A stretch of 64,000 nt of DNA from CAYYJR01 sp964472305 (GCA_964472305.1 CAYYJR010000009.1:84104-148103); one strand, 5' to 3'; positions 26,029-34,542 are shown, numbered from the stretch's first letter. Numbers and translations are program-made. The notes: generated from the sequence alone by a model not told the origin.

Positions 26029-27308
26029 CCATTCGGCAATTGATGTGGAAAGAAATCACCCACCGTAAATTAAGTTTCACGTTGGGATTGATCGCGGTGG
26101 TGATCGCCGTCGCCTGCCTCACCGGCGCGCTGACGCTGCTCCGCGCGCACGATCTGCGCACCGAGCAGATCATCGCGCACAAAGAGGCGGCCACGAAAGC
26201 GGCAATGGACAGCCTGGCGGACGATTACCGCAAAATTATGAAACAGTTAGGCTACAACACACTCATTCTGAGTGGCGCGCAACAACTCGACGCGCTGTAT
26301 GCCAACGGCTATGCAACCTCCTACATGCCCGAAGCCTACGCGGAACGGCTGGCTGCTGCTCGCGTCACCACGCTCAACCACCTGCTGCCGGTGTTGCAAC
26401 AGAAGATGCGCTGGCCGGAGCAAGGCCGCGACATCCTGCTTACCGGCATCTGTGGTCAGCTTCGCGTGAAAGGCGTCACCGCCGACAAGCAAGCGCCGAT
26501 CATGCAGCCGGTGCCCAAAGGCGGCCTGGATATGGGCGCGGAAATCGCACGTGAACTGCACCTGACCGCTGGGAGCACGGTCACGCTGCTGGGCGAATCG
26601 TTCACCCTGCACAAGGTCTTCCGGCATAAAGGCACGGCGGACGATTTCGGCGTATGGATCAACCTGGATCGCGCGCAGGCGCTGCTGAAGCAACCGGGGA
26701 AGATCAATGGCATACTGGCGCTGGAGTGCATCTGCGCGCCGGACGCGCTGGCGCAAATCACCGCGGAGGTTGCTCGAGTGCTGCCCGATGTGCAGGTGTT
26801 CGAATTCAGTGCGCTGGCAGCGACACGCGCCGCGGCGCGAACGCGTGCGGACACGGCCGGCAAGAAGGCCATCGCCGAGGAGACAACCCATCGCGCCGCG
26901 CTGCGGCGGGAGCGTGAAAGCCTGGCGTCGGTGGCGGCGCCACTGACCATCGCCGGCTGCGCGCTCTGGATCCTGCTGCTGTTCCTGGGCAATGTGCGCG
27001 AACGGCGTACCGAGATCGGCATTCTGCGAGCCATCGGCTTGCGCTCCGGACAGCTTCATCTCTTGTTTGCCGGTAAGGCGATGCTGATGGGACTGTTGGG
27101 CGCCGCCATCGGCTATTTCGCCGGCCTCCTCGTTGGCTCGGTCTGGGGTGAGGCGCCTGATTTTCGGCATTATCCCCTGCAACTCTTCGATCCGCTGCTG
27201 TTGCTGGCCATGCTGACGCTGGCACCGGTGCTGGCGGGATTAGCGGGTTGGCTGCCTGCCATGCTGGCGGCGGAGCAGGACCCGGCGACAGCGCTGCGCG
27301 AGGAATAA
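26025..27308 (+). CDS. FtsX/MacB-type ABC transporter permease
   Basis: A 427-residue permease of the MacB/LolC fold. It has one N-terminal membrane helix (LSFTLGLIAVVIAVACLTGA), a large extracytoplasmic domain (about residues 40-300), and three C-terminal helices. The first of these is followed by the coupling segment NVRERRTEIGILRAIGLRSG typical of FtsX domains. Such transporters act mechanically on periplasmic proteins or lipoproteins rather than pumping small solutes. The ATG at 26025 overlaps the previous stop. A frame open from 25557 belongs to another reading of the upstream gene. It pairs with the ATPase at 27311. Confidence 0.9.
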   Translation: MTIRQLMWKEITHRKLSFTLGLIAVVIAVACLTGALTLLRAHDLRTEQIIAHKEAATKAAMDSLADDYRKIMKQLGYNTLILSGAQQLDALYANGYATSYMPEAYAERLAAARVTTLNHLLPVLQQKMRWPEQGRDILLTGICGQLRVKGVTADKQAPIMQPVPKGGLDMGAEIARELHLTAGSTVTLLGESFTLHKVFRHKGTADDFGVWINLDRAQALLKQPGKINGILALECICAPDALAQITAEVARVLPDVQVFEFSALAATRAAARTRADTAGKKAIAEETTHRAALRRERESLASVAAPLTIAGCALWILLLFLGNVRERRTEIGILRAIGLRSGQLHLLFAGKAMLMGLLGAAIGYFAGLLVGSVWGEAPDFRHYPLQLFDPLLLLAMLTLAPVLAGLAGWLPAMLAAEQDPATALREE

Positions 27309-27310
27309 CC

Positions 27311-27973
27311 ATGATCGATGCCCAACAGATCAGTAAACTCTACCTGAAAGCCGGACGTGTCATTACCGCACTCAACGCGATCACGCTGCATATCGCGCCG
27401 GGAGAATTTGTGGCGATTCAAGGACCAAGCGGGTGCGGCAAGACCACGTTGTTGCTGACAATCGGCGGATTGCTGGCGCCCGATGGGGGGCAGATTATTG
27501 TAGACAGCCGCAATCCATACACGCTTTCGCCGGATGCGCGGGCTGCCTTCCGCGCGCAGACCATCGGCTTCGTCTTTCAGCAGTTCCACCTGGTCCCCTA
27601 CCTGTGCGTGCGCGACAACGTGCTGGCCGCCGCGCTGGCACGACCGATGGCGGATGCGCGCGAACGGACGGCAGAACTACTCGATCGGTTCGACCTGGCC
27701 GAACGCGCCGATCACCTGCCCGCCGACCTGAGCACCGGCGAACGCCAGCGGACAGCGCTGGCGCGGGCGCTGATGAACCATCCCAAGGTGTTGCTGGCCG
27801 ACGAACCGACCGGCAACCTGGATCGCGAACACGCTGGTATCGTGCTGGCATACCTGACTGACTTCACCCGCGCCGGCGGCAGCGTGCTGCTGGTAACGCA
27901 CGACGACCAGGTCGCCGTCCGGTCGGAACGTGTCATTCGCATGGCGCGCGGAAAATTCGACCACGAAGGATAG
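27311..27973 (+). CDS. MacB/LolD-type ABC transporter ATP-binding protein
   Basis: A 220-residue ATPase with Walker A GPSGCGKTT, Q-loop VFQQFHLVPYL, signature LSTGERQRTALARAL (T replacing the usual G), Walker B VLLADEPTGNLD and H-loop LLVTHDD. The ADEPTGNLD form marks the LolD/MacB/FtsE group that works with FtsX permeases, here the gene 2 nt upstream. Confidence 0.92.
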   Translation: MIDAQQISKLYLKAGRVITALNAITLHIAPGEFVAIQGPSGCGKTTLLLTIGGLLAPDGGQIIVDSRNPYTLSPDARAAFRAQTIGFVFQQFHLVPYLCVRDNVLAAALARPMADARERTAELLDRFDLAERADHLPADLSTGERQRTALARALMNHPKVLLADEPTGNLDREHAGIVLAYLTDFTRAGGSVLLVTHDDQVAVRSERVIRMARGKFDHEG

Positions 27974-27983
27974 ATCGTTGACC

Positions 27984-28691
27984 ATGCCCCCACAGACGGA
28001 TATCCCCATCACGGTGCGCAACACCGTATCGGAATGGTTCATTGCGGCCGCCTTTTGCGCACTGGTTTTCACAATCATGATCTGCTATCATGATTGGTGG
28101 CGGAACAAGCCGTATTCCCTGGGCACCGCCAACGAGTCGTTTGGATTGGCCGGAACGATGGGAGTTGCCGCCGCGTTGATACTGGGACCGTTATACCGGT
28201 TGACGGGTTGGTCGCGCGCGGCGCTCCGGTTGCGTCGACCCCTGGGCATGATCGCAGGAGTGTGCATGCTGTTGCACCTCGCCTGCGTCGCCGGCCCGTT
28301 GCGTCATGAATATGCCGGCGACTATTGGATGAAAACCGGAAACGTCGCCAGCCTGGTGTTCGGCATCGCGGCAGGTGCGCTGCTGGCGCTGTTGCTCCTC
28401 ACCGCGTGGCCGGCCCTGCTCACCCGGTTAGGCGCGCGCCGCTGGCGGCAGGTGCAATGCCTGGCGTTTCCATTGTTAGTGCTGATCCTGCTGCATTATT
28501 TAGTCTTGGATAAAGCGGTGAAATGGCTCGCCTGGTTCCGCATACACGATCTGCCGGCGCCGGCTGGCACGTTTCCGATCACGATCTGCTGCCTGGTGGT
28601 GCTGGTGGTGCGTGCCATCGATGCCATCGCCGGCACGCGGCGCCCGGCGACCACGACACAGGAGCGTAAAACCGCATGCACGTCACCGTAA
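27984..28691 (+). CDS. Ferric-reductase-like (MsrQ/YedZ-type) membrane protein
   Basis: A 235-residue protein with about six membrane helices. The block LGPLYRLTGWSRAALRLRRP, then LGMIAGVCMLLHLACVAG, closely follows the MsrQ/YedZ pattern, and a later LVLILLHYLVL gives a second His in a helix. The His found in the RLHRL turn of MsrQ is absent (RRWRQVQCLAF), so at most one heme site seems complete. MsrQ passes electrons from the quinone pool to a periplasmic molybdoenzyme (MsrP), but no MsrP is encoded here. The ATG at 27984 has no strong ribosome-binding site. The 3' end overlaps the MoaD-like gene by 16 nt. Confidence 0.75.
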   Translation: MPPQTDIPITVRNTVSEWFIAAAFCALVFTIMICYHDWWRNKPYSLGTANESFGLAGTMGVAAALILGPLYRLTGWSRAALRLRRPLGMIAGVCMLLHLACVAGPLRHEYAGDYWMKTGNVASLVFGIAAGALLALLLLTAWPALLTRLGARRWRQVQCLAFPLLVLILLHYLVLDKAVKWLAWFRIHDLPAPAGTFPITICCLVVLVVRAIDAIAGTRRPATTTQERKTACTSP

Positions 28692-28954
28692 TTTATATGG
28701 GGCAGATAAAAGGCGCAGCCGGCATGGCATCAGAAGGGTTCGACCTGCCTGATGGCAGCACGCTGCACGCGTTGATCGCGCGGGTGGTGACGGCGCACGG
28801 TGAGCTGCTGCGCGGTCTGTTACTGGACGACGCGGGTGCTTTGCGCCCTTCGTTGCTGCTGTCGGTGAACGGGCGACAACTTCGCCGAAATCACCCCGCC
28901 GTGCTATACGACGGCGACGAAGTGCTGGTCATGACTCCGATTGCAGGCGGATAG
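28676..28954 (+). CDS. MoaD/ThiS-like sulfur-carrier protein
   Basis: A 92-residue ubiquitin-fold protein ending in the required Gly-Gly (VLVMTPIAGG). The segments HVTVIYMGQIKGAAG, LPDGSTLHALIARVV, SLLLSVNGRQLRR and LYDGDEVLVMTPIAGG follow the MoaD/ThiS strand order. In this family the C-terminal Gly is adenylated by an E1-like enzyme and then converted to a thiocarboxylate that donates sulfur. The E1-like gene is 1 nt downstream, a natural pairing. Which cofactor or substrate receives the sulfur is unknown. Confidence 0.85.
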   Translation: MHVTVIYMGQIKGAAGMASEGFDLPDGSTLHALIARVVTAHGELLRGLLLDDAGALRPSLLLSVNGRQLRRNHPAVLYDGDEVLVMTPIAGG

Positions 28955-28955
28955 G

Positions 28956-29705
28956 ATGCGGATGCCGTTAACAGACGAAGAGCGCGCCAGATACGAGTGG
29001 CAAATGTGGGTGCCGGACTTCGGCGAAGCGGGGCAGGAACTTTTGCGCGGCGCATCGGTGCTGATCTCGCGCTGCGGCGGATTGGGCGGCGTGGTTGCCT
29101 ACGAATTGGCAGCGGCGGGCATTGGCAAACTGGTGCTGGCGCACGGCGGAAACCTGCTGCCCTCCGATCTTAATCGCCAGTTGCTGATGACTCACGATTG
29201 GGTGGGCAAGCCGCGCGTGGAATCGGCGGCACAACGGCTGTGCGCGCTAAATCCGCTGATCGAGATCGTGCCGGTGCCGGAAAACGTGACGGAGGAGAAC
29301 GCCGCGCGCCTGGTAGGCGCCGTCGATCTGGTGGTCGATTGCGCGCCGCTGTTTCAGGAACGCCTGCTGATGAATCGCGAGGCGGTGTGTCAGGGCAAGC
29401 CGTTGGTGGAATGCGCCATGTATGAGCTGGATGCACAGATCACCACTATCGTGCCGGGTCGCACGCCGTGCCTGGCCTGCCTGTATCCCGAGCCGCCACC
29501 GGCGTGGAAGCGGCAGTTCCCGGTGTTCGGCGCCGTTTCCGGCATGGTGGGTTGCCTGGGTGCCATGGAAGCCATCAAGCTACTGGCAGGATTCGGCGAG
29601 CCGTTGCTGGGTACGCTATTGGTGGCCGACCTGCGCGCGATGAGCTTCCGTCGGGTGCGCATCGAACGTGCGGAAAATTGTCCCGAGTGTGGAGGCATAT
29701 CCTGA
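28956..29705 (+). CDS. MoeB/ThiF/HesA-like E1 adenylyltransferase
   Basis: A 249-residue E1-like enzyme. The nucleotide loop reads SRCGGLGG (residues 39-45) where most members have GxGGLG. The Arg finger LNRQLL and a downstream Lys (VGKPRVESA) are present, and the Asp of LVVDCAPLFQERLLMN matches the metal-binding position. The Asp that normally follows strand 2 (LxDxDxV) is replaced in LVLAHGGNLLPSD. Zinc cysteines CLACLYPEP and CPECGG and the GxxGCLGAMEAIKLL helix are intact. It most likely activates the MoaD-like protein encoded just upstream. It starts 1 nt after that gene's stop. Confidence 0.85.
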   Translation: MRMPLTDEERARYEWQMWVPDFGEAGQELLRGASVLISRCGGLGGVVAYELAAAGIGKLVLAHGGNLLPSDLNRQLLMTHDWVGKPRVESAAQRLCALNPLIEIVPVPENVTEENAARLVGAVDLVVDCAPLFQERLLMNREAVCQGKPLVECAMYELDAQITTIVPGRTPCLACLYPEPPPAWKRQFPVFGAVSGMVGCLGAMEAIKLLAGFGEPLLGTLLVADLRAMSFRRVRIERAENCPECGGIS

Positions 29706-29782
29706 CACTTCCCCAGCATCATCACTCATGCGCCAGGGTGATGTGTGCGATCTTTCTTCGCCTCGATGAACGATGGAGACTT

Positions 29783-30556
29783 ATGAACAAGATATTTCGC
29801 CTGGCATATCCCATTCTCTTCGGCCTGCTGTTGACGCTGGGGAGCGCCCGTGCGGCCGGCGGGTCAATTCAGGTGCTGTGCGCCGCGGGGTTAAAACCCC
29901 CGCTGGCGGAGATCGCCACGGCATTTCAGCAAAAAACCGGCATAGCCGTCGCGGTGACTTACGGGCCGTCGAACCTGCTGCTGGGCCAGTTGAAGGTGGG
30001 CAAACGCGGCGACGTCTTCCTGCCCGCCGATCAATTCTACATCAACGAGGCAAAAAAGGCCGGCCTGGTGCAGGATACGCGTACGGTCGCCTATCTGGTG
30101 CCGGTGATTATGGTTCCGAAGGGTAATCCGCGGCAGATCACCTCGATCAACGACCTGACGCGGCCCGGACTGCGGCTGGGACTGGCGGACGCGCGCACAG
30201 CCGCCATCGGGCGCACGGCGCGCGAGGTGGTGACGAAAAATCGTATCCCCCTGGCGGAGATCGAGCGTAACGTGGTTTATTCCAGCACCACCGTGAACGA
30301 GTTAGGCGACGCACTGAAACTGCGGCATATTGACGCGACGATCATCTGGAGCGCGGTGGCCAGGCAATACGCCGAGGTGAGCGAGATGGTCTTGATTCCG
30401 GCGAAAAAGAACACCATTGTCACCATCCAGGCGGCGCAGGTGGCGAGAACAGCCAATGCGGTTGCCACCCGGCGCTTCCTCGACTTCCTGTGCTCCGCGC
30501 CGGCCCGTGCCATTTTCGTAAAATACCATTATGACGTCAAACCGCCAAAGAGGTAA
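29783..30556 (+). CDS. ModA-like substrate-binding protein, copy 1
   Basis: A 257-residue periplasmic binding protein with a signal peptide (LFGLLLTLGSARAAG). The first ligand loop is VLCAAGLKPPLAEIATAF and the second VTYGPSNLLLGQL, followed by GDVFLPADQFYINEAKKAGL, a strong match to molybdate/tungstate-binding ModA proteins. GGAG precedes the ATG. A 77-nt gap separates it from the E1 gene, the only real space in the operon. Its stop overlaps the second binding-protein gene by 1 nt (TAATG). The ligand is probably an oxyanion. Confidence 0.85.
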   Translation: MNKIFRLAYPILFGLLLTLGSARAAGGSIQVLCAAGLKPPLAEIATAFQQKTGIAVAVTYGPSNLLLGQLKVGKRGDVFLPADQFYINEAKKAGLVQDTRTVAYLVPVIMVPKGNPRQITSINDLTRPGLRLGLADARTAAIGRTAREVVTKNRIPLAEIERNVVYSSTTVNELGDALKLRHIDATIIWSAVARQYAEVSEMVLIPAKKNTIVTIQAAQVARTANAVATRRFLDFLCSAPARAIFVKYHYDVKPPKR

Positions 30557-31323
30557 TGCGCATGGCGAACATCATCACGTGTCTGCTGTTGCTGCTGGGC
30601 GTTGGCTGTGGATTGAATGGCCAGGCAGCCGAAAAGGCCAGCCTGTTGGTGCATTGCGGCAGTTCGATGCGTCCGGCTGCCGAGGTGCTGGCGGCGGATT
30701 ATGAAAAGCGGTATGGCGTGAAGATCGAGTTCAACTTCGGCGGCACCGAGACGCTGCTGCCGCAGATCGAATTGCGCAAGGAAGGCGACCTCTTCATCTG
30801 TCACGATCCCTTCGGCGAGAAGCTGAAGCGGGATGGCTTGCAGACCAAAGCGGTCACCGTGGGTTACCTGACGCCGGTGATAATCGTACCGAAAGGGAAT
30901 CCGAAATATATCCACGCACTGCTCGATCTGCTGCAACCCGGCCTGCGCGTGGGCGTCACCGATCCGCGCTTTGCCACCTGCGGACAGATGGTGGAGGAGC
31001 GGCTGCGCAAACTGCATTTGGCAAAATCATTCAACGACCACCCGAACTTCGTGCTGCAAACGCGCTCGCACGGCGACGTGGCTAACGCGCTGACCATCGG
31101 CAGCATCGACGCCGGGGTGGTGTGGAACTTCATCGCCGTCACCTTCCGCGACAAGATGGACATGATTCCCACCGGACAGCACTTCCCGGATACCCGCATC
31201 ATGGTGTGCCAGTTGCGCTGCGCGAAAAATCCCGCCGGTGCCGCGCGCTTCCTGCGATTTGCCGCGTCGCACTCCGGACGAAAGGTTTTTGCCGATCATG
31301 GCTATTCCCGGACAATCCGCTAA
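30556..31323 (+). CDS. ModA-like substrate-binding protein, copy 2
   Basis: A 255-residue paralogue of the preceding gene but clearly diverged. Its loops read LVHCGSSMRPAAEVLA and NFGGTETLLPQIELRKEGDL, against CAAGLKP and GPSNLLL in copy 1. The N-terminus IITCLLLLLGVGCGLNGQAA is a signal peptide with a Cys that could be lipidated, though its lipobox is poor. FICHDPFGEKLKRDGL replaces the ADQ region. Two binding proteins feeding one permease suggests two ligands or two affinities. It overlaps the permease gene by 26 nt. Confidence 0.82.
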   Translation: MRMANIITCLLLLLGVGCGLNGQAAEKASLLVHCGSSMRPAAEVLAADYEKRYGVKIEFNFGGTETLLPQIELRKEGDLFICHDPFGEKLKRDGLQTKAVTVGYLTPVIIVPKGNPKYIHALLDLLQPGLRVGVTDPRFATCGQMVEERLRKLHLAKSFNDHPNFVLQTRSHGDVANALTIGSIDAGVVWNFIAVTFRDKMDMIPTGQHFPDTRIMVCQLRCAKNPAGAARFLRFAASHSGRKVFADHGYSRTIR

Positions 31324-32134
31324 CACTCGGTCGCACGCCGTACGTCCGCCCGGCTGGTCGCTGCTCGATGCCGTTGCTCTCGTCATGCTGGTGCTGTATG
31401 TGGGATTTATCGCCGCGCTGATCATCGCGGACATCAGTTGCCTGAAGCCGGAAAAGTTCGCCGAGATTCTGCGCAGCGTCGACCTGCGCTACGCCATGCG
31501 GCTCAGCCTGCTCACCACCACCATCAGCGCCGTGCTGGCGCTGATCTTCGCCATCCCGGTGGGCTACGCGCTCAGCCGCTACCGCTTTCCCGGCATCCGG
31601 CTCATGGATACCCTGGCCGATATCCCCATCATTCTGCCGCATCTGGTGGTGGGATTGAGCCTGCTGGTCTTCTTCAGCACCCCGCTGGGACGCATGATTG
31701 AGCGGACGGGATTGCGCTTCGTCTTCGCCCCCGCCGGCATTGTGCTGGCGCAGTTCCTCATCGTTTCTGCCTTCGCGGTGCGTACCATGAAATACACCTT
31801 CGACAGCATCGATCCGCGCACGGAGAATGTCGCACGCACGCTGGGCTGGTCGAAGGCGCGCGCCTTCTGGCACGTCACGCTGCCCAGCGCACGCAATGGC
31901 ATCCTCGCGGGCGCGGTCTTCGCCTGGGCGCAGGCGCTGGGGCTGTTCGGCCCCCTGATCATCTTCGTCGGCACTACCCGCATGCGCACCGAGGTGCTGG
32001 CCACCTCCATCTACCTGGAGCTTTCGGTCGGCAACCTGGAGATGGCGCTGGCGATTGCGATGATTATGGTCGTCATCGCCATGGTATCGCTGATGGTCTT
32101 CAAGCGGTTGGCCCGGGGAGGCGCATTATGGTAA
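31298..32134 (+). CDS. ModB-type ABC transporter permease
   Basis: A 278-residue permease with about six membrane helices. It has the EAA-loop motif ENVARTLGWSKARAFWHVTL with LPSARNGILAG after it, and an N-terminal helix ALVMLVLYVGFIAALII. It belongs to the molybdate/sulfate/tungstate permease group. It overlaps both the upstream binding-protein gene and the ATPase gene (7 nt). Confidence 0.9.
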   Translation: MAIPGQSANTRSHAVRPPGWSLLDAVALVMLVLYVGFIAALIIADISCLKPEKFAEILRSVDLRYAMRLSLLTTTISAVLALIFAIPVGYALSRYRFPGIRLMDTLADIPIILPHLVVGLSLLVFFSTPLGRMIERTGLRFVFAPAGIVLAQFLIVSAFAVRTMKYTFDSIDPRTENVARTLGWSKARAFWHVTLPSARNGILAGAVFAWAQALGLFGPLIIFVGTTRMRTEVLATSIYLELSVGNLEMALAIAMIMVVIAMVSLMVFKRLARGGALW

Positions 32135-33237
32135 CCGGCGCGCCCATGGTGTCGGTGCGGGGATTATGCGTGCGCGTGCCGCAGTTCGCGTTGCGCAACG
32201 TTGCCTTCACGGTGCAGCCGGGCGAATACTTCGTGCTGCTCGGTCCCACGGGATCAGGCAAGACCATGTTGATTGAGACACTGTGCGGACTGAATACCCC
32301 TCGTGCGGGCACGGTGTGGATCGACGGGCGCGACGTAACCCGCCTGGACCCCGCGCAACGCAACATCGGCTACGTGCCGCAAGATTACGCGCTGCTGCCG
32401 TTCAAAACGGTGCACGAAAATATCGCCTTCGGATTGCATGCACGGCGTCTGCCCAAAGCGGAGATTAACGCGCGCACGGCGGAGATGCTGGCGCTCCTCA
32501 ACATCACTCACCTCGCCCGGCGCTTTCCAGGTCGACTCTCCGGCGGCGAGCGCCAGCGGACCGCGCTGGGCCGCGCGCTGGCTATTCACCCGTCGGTGCT
32601 GTTGCTGGATGAGCCGTTCAGCGCCATCGACGAAGGCATGCGCGAGGAATTGGGCCTGGACATCCGCATCGTGTTGCAGCGCGTGGGGGCTACCACCCTC
32701 CACATTTGCCACAATCTGGAAGAAGCCATGCGGCTGGGCGATCGGCTGGCGGTGATGCGTGACGGCGCCATCGTACAAGTCGGCACGCCGGTGGAACTGC
32801 TGGAACGCCCGCGCAATCTCTTCGTGGCGCGCTTCCTGCGTCTACCCAACCTATCGGCGGGTGAAGTGCGCGCGGACGCGACCGGCACGGCGTTTTATCT
32901 CGGCGACACCCGCTTATGCGATACCCTGCTGCCGCCCGGCCCTGCGGTGGCGGTCATCCCACAGCACGCGATCGCGCTGTCGCACGCACGGCCCACCGCG
33001 ACCGCCGACCGCCGCTGCTTCGCGACCATCATCCAGCCCGGCTTGCCGCGTGCCATCCGCCCGGAACTGCGCCTCGCCGGCGAAGTGACCCTCACGCTGC
33101 CGGGTATCTTCCCCGAGGCAGATTGGCCCGCCGGCGCTACCGTGTATGTCAGCTTCGCTCCCGCGGCGCTGCACCTGCTGCCGCATGAAGATGCGCTCCC
33201 TCCACGGCCTGACGGACAACTCACGGCTACCCGATAA
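32128..33237 (+). CDS. ModC-type ABC transporter ATP-binding protein with TOBE-like end
   Basis: A 369-residue ATPase. Residues 8-240 form the nucleotide-binding domain: Walker A GPTGSGKTM, Q-loop VPQDYALLP, signature LSGGERQRTALGRAL, Walker B VLLLDEPFSAID and H-loop LHICHNLEEA. Residues 245-360 resemble the TOBE-type oxyanion/regulatory domain (AVAVIPQHAIALSHA; VTLTLPGIFPEADWPAGATV). GGGGAGG lies 7 nt upstream of the ATG. It is the last gene of the operon that begins at 24503. Confidence 0.92.
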   Translation: MVTGAPMVSVRGLCVRVPQFALRNVAFTVQPGEYFVLLGPTGSGKTMLIETLCGLNTPRAGTVWIDGRDVTRLDPAQRNIGYVPQDYALLPFKTVHENIAFGLHARRLPKAEINARTAEMLALLNITHLARRFPGRLSGGERQRTALGRALAIHPSVLLLDEPFSAIDEGMREELGLDIRIVLQRVGATTLHICHNLEEAMRLGDRLAVMRDGAIVQVGTPVELLERPRNLFVARFLRLPNLSAGEVRADATGTAFYLGDTRLCDTLLPPGPAVAVIPQHAIALSHARPTATADRRCFATIIQPGLPRAIRPELRLAGEVTLTLPGIFPEADWPAGATVYVSFAPAALHLLPHEDALPPRPDGQLTATR

Positions 33238-33267
33238 TATTGAGCCGCAAAAAACGCGCGGCGTTTC

Positions 33268-34374
33268 TCAATGGCCGAATACGTCCGCAAGCAACCCCGG
33301 TGCGGATTGCGGTTGCGGAGTGGTCACGCGCACCGGGCGGAGGGCAAGGCGGCGCAACCAGGGGGTATACAGGCCGGCAGCTTTAACGATCTCGCGCGCG
33401 AGAGCACGACGGAGCGGCGCGGCACCCGCGGTGTAGCGGGCGGCAACGCCGTCGAGACCGTCATCGAGCGCGGCGGCCAGCGCGGCGGCACTGCGGAAGG
33501 CGTAGCTGAATCCCTCCGCCGAACTGGGGCTGATCCAACCGGCGGCTTCGCCCAGCAGCACGGCGCGCGCGTTGCCCGTGCACAATTCACGTAGATGCAA
33601 CGGGCGACTGACGAGCGCTCCTTCGCGGCGCAGCAGGCGGCCCGGTGCGATGCCGGCATCAATCACACGGGCAAGCAGGCGTGCGAAGTGTCCCTGCGCA
33701 TCGGCGCGGGGCGTCAACGCGGCGCCGATAGCGAGCAGGCCATCCTTTGCCACTACCCATCCATAGAAGTCGCTCACCGCGCGATCGAACACCGCCAGGT
33801 GTTCGGTCAACGGCGTCGCCGGCGCATACCACCCCTGCACCGCCAGGTACGTGCGTGGCGCCGGCGCATGCGGGAAAAGCCGGCGGCGCACCAGCGAATG
33901 TGCCCCATCCGCTCCCACCACTAACCGCGCGCGCTCGGTATCGCGCCGCCCGCCGGCAGAGAGCGTCAGCGTCGCGCCCGTGTCATCCACGCGGATCTCC
34001 CGCACCTCGCAGCCGCAATGCACTGCCACGCCCGCCGGCGCCAGCGACACCAACCAGCGATCGAGCAGTTCACGATGACAATTGATATAGGCGCGCATCA
34101 GCATGCGCTCTCCCCCATTATCGGCATCGAGTACGCGCACCTGCCGCGGTTGGTCGGCGGTACGGATCGACACCGGCGGCGTCAGTCCCAACTCCGCCAG
34201 TGCTGCTTGCGCGTTTTCCGACAGCAGCCCACCACAGCATTTCCCCATCCTTCCCTCCACCGGCGGCGCATCCAATACCCGCCGATCCACCAGCAACACT
34301 CGGTAGCGCCCACCGATCAACCGCGCCAGCATTGCCCCCGCCGGCCCTGCTCCCACAATCGCCACGTCGTACAT
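33268..34374 (-). CDS. Geranylgeranyl-reductase-family FAD-dependent oxidoreductase
   Basis: A 368-residue flavoprotein. The N-terminal VAIVGAGPAGAMLARLIGG is the dinucleotide-binding motif, the Cys pair GKCCGGLLSENAQ is typical of one FixC/GGR-like branch, LVVGADGAHSLVRRRLF is the GD motif, and VLLGEAAGWISPSSAEGFSY the second FAD motif. Such enzymes reduce isoprenoid or related hydrophobic double bonds or oxidise quinol-like substrates. It is convergent with the ABC operon (30 nt between stops). A functional link is possible but is not shown by co-orientation. Confidence 0.85.
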   Translation of the reverse strand: MYDVAIVGAGPAGAMLARLIGGRYRVLLVDRRVLDAPPVEGRMGKCCGGLLSENAQAALAELGLTPPVSIRTADQPRQVRVLDADNGGERMLMRAYINCHRELLDRWLVSLAPAGVAVHCGCEVREIRVDDTGATLTLSAGGRRDTERARLVVGADGAHSLVRRRLFPHAPAPRTYLAVQGWYAPATPLTEHLAVFDRAVSDFYGWVVAKDGLLAIGAALTPRADAQGHFARLLARVIDAGIAPGRLLRREGALVSRPLHLRELCTGNARAVLLGEAAGWISPSSAEGFSYAFRSAAALAAALDDGLDGVAARYTAGAAPLRRALAREIVKAAGLYTPWLRRLALRPVRVTTPQPQSAPGLLADVFGH

Positions 34375-34467
34375 GTCACCATCCTTTCCGCCGAAGCTGG
34401 CACCATACTACGCCCGCCGGTTTCGAATGGCGACCCACTGAGTGAAGCGATTTCCGCACCTGAGTGC

Positions 34468-34496
34468 TTGGTCGACAATTCCAAAAGACGTATACT
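34468..34496 (+). promoter_or_regulatory. Promoter of the response regulator/kinase pair
   Basis: TTGGTC (34468-34473), a 17-nt spacer and TATACT (34491-34496). Transcription would begin near 34503, just before the hairpin at 34507-34542. Confidence 0.65.
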
Positions 34497-34506
34497 TGGA
34501 AGGTCG

Positions 34507-34542
34507 ATGGTTCAGCAAGCCATGGATGGCCTGCTCAACCAT
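34507..34542 (+). repeat. Imperfect palindrome, copy 1 (loop ATGGAT)
   Basis: ATGGTTCAGCAAGCC and GGCCTGCTCAACCAT pair in 13 of 15 positions around ATGGAT. The hairpin would lie at the 5' end of the response-regulator mRNA, 16 nt before its ATG, which has no visible ribosome-binding site. A related sequence occurs at 45054-45089. Confidence 0.65.
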
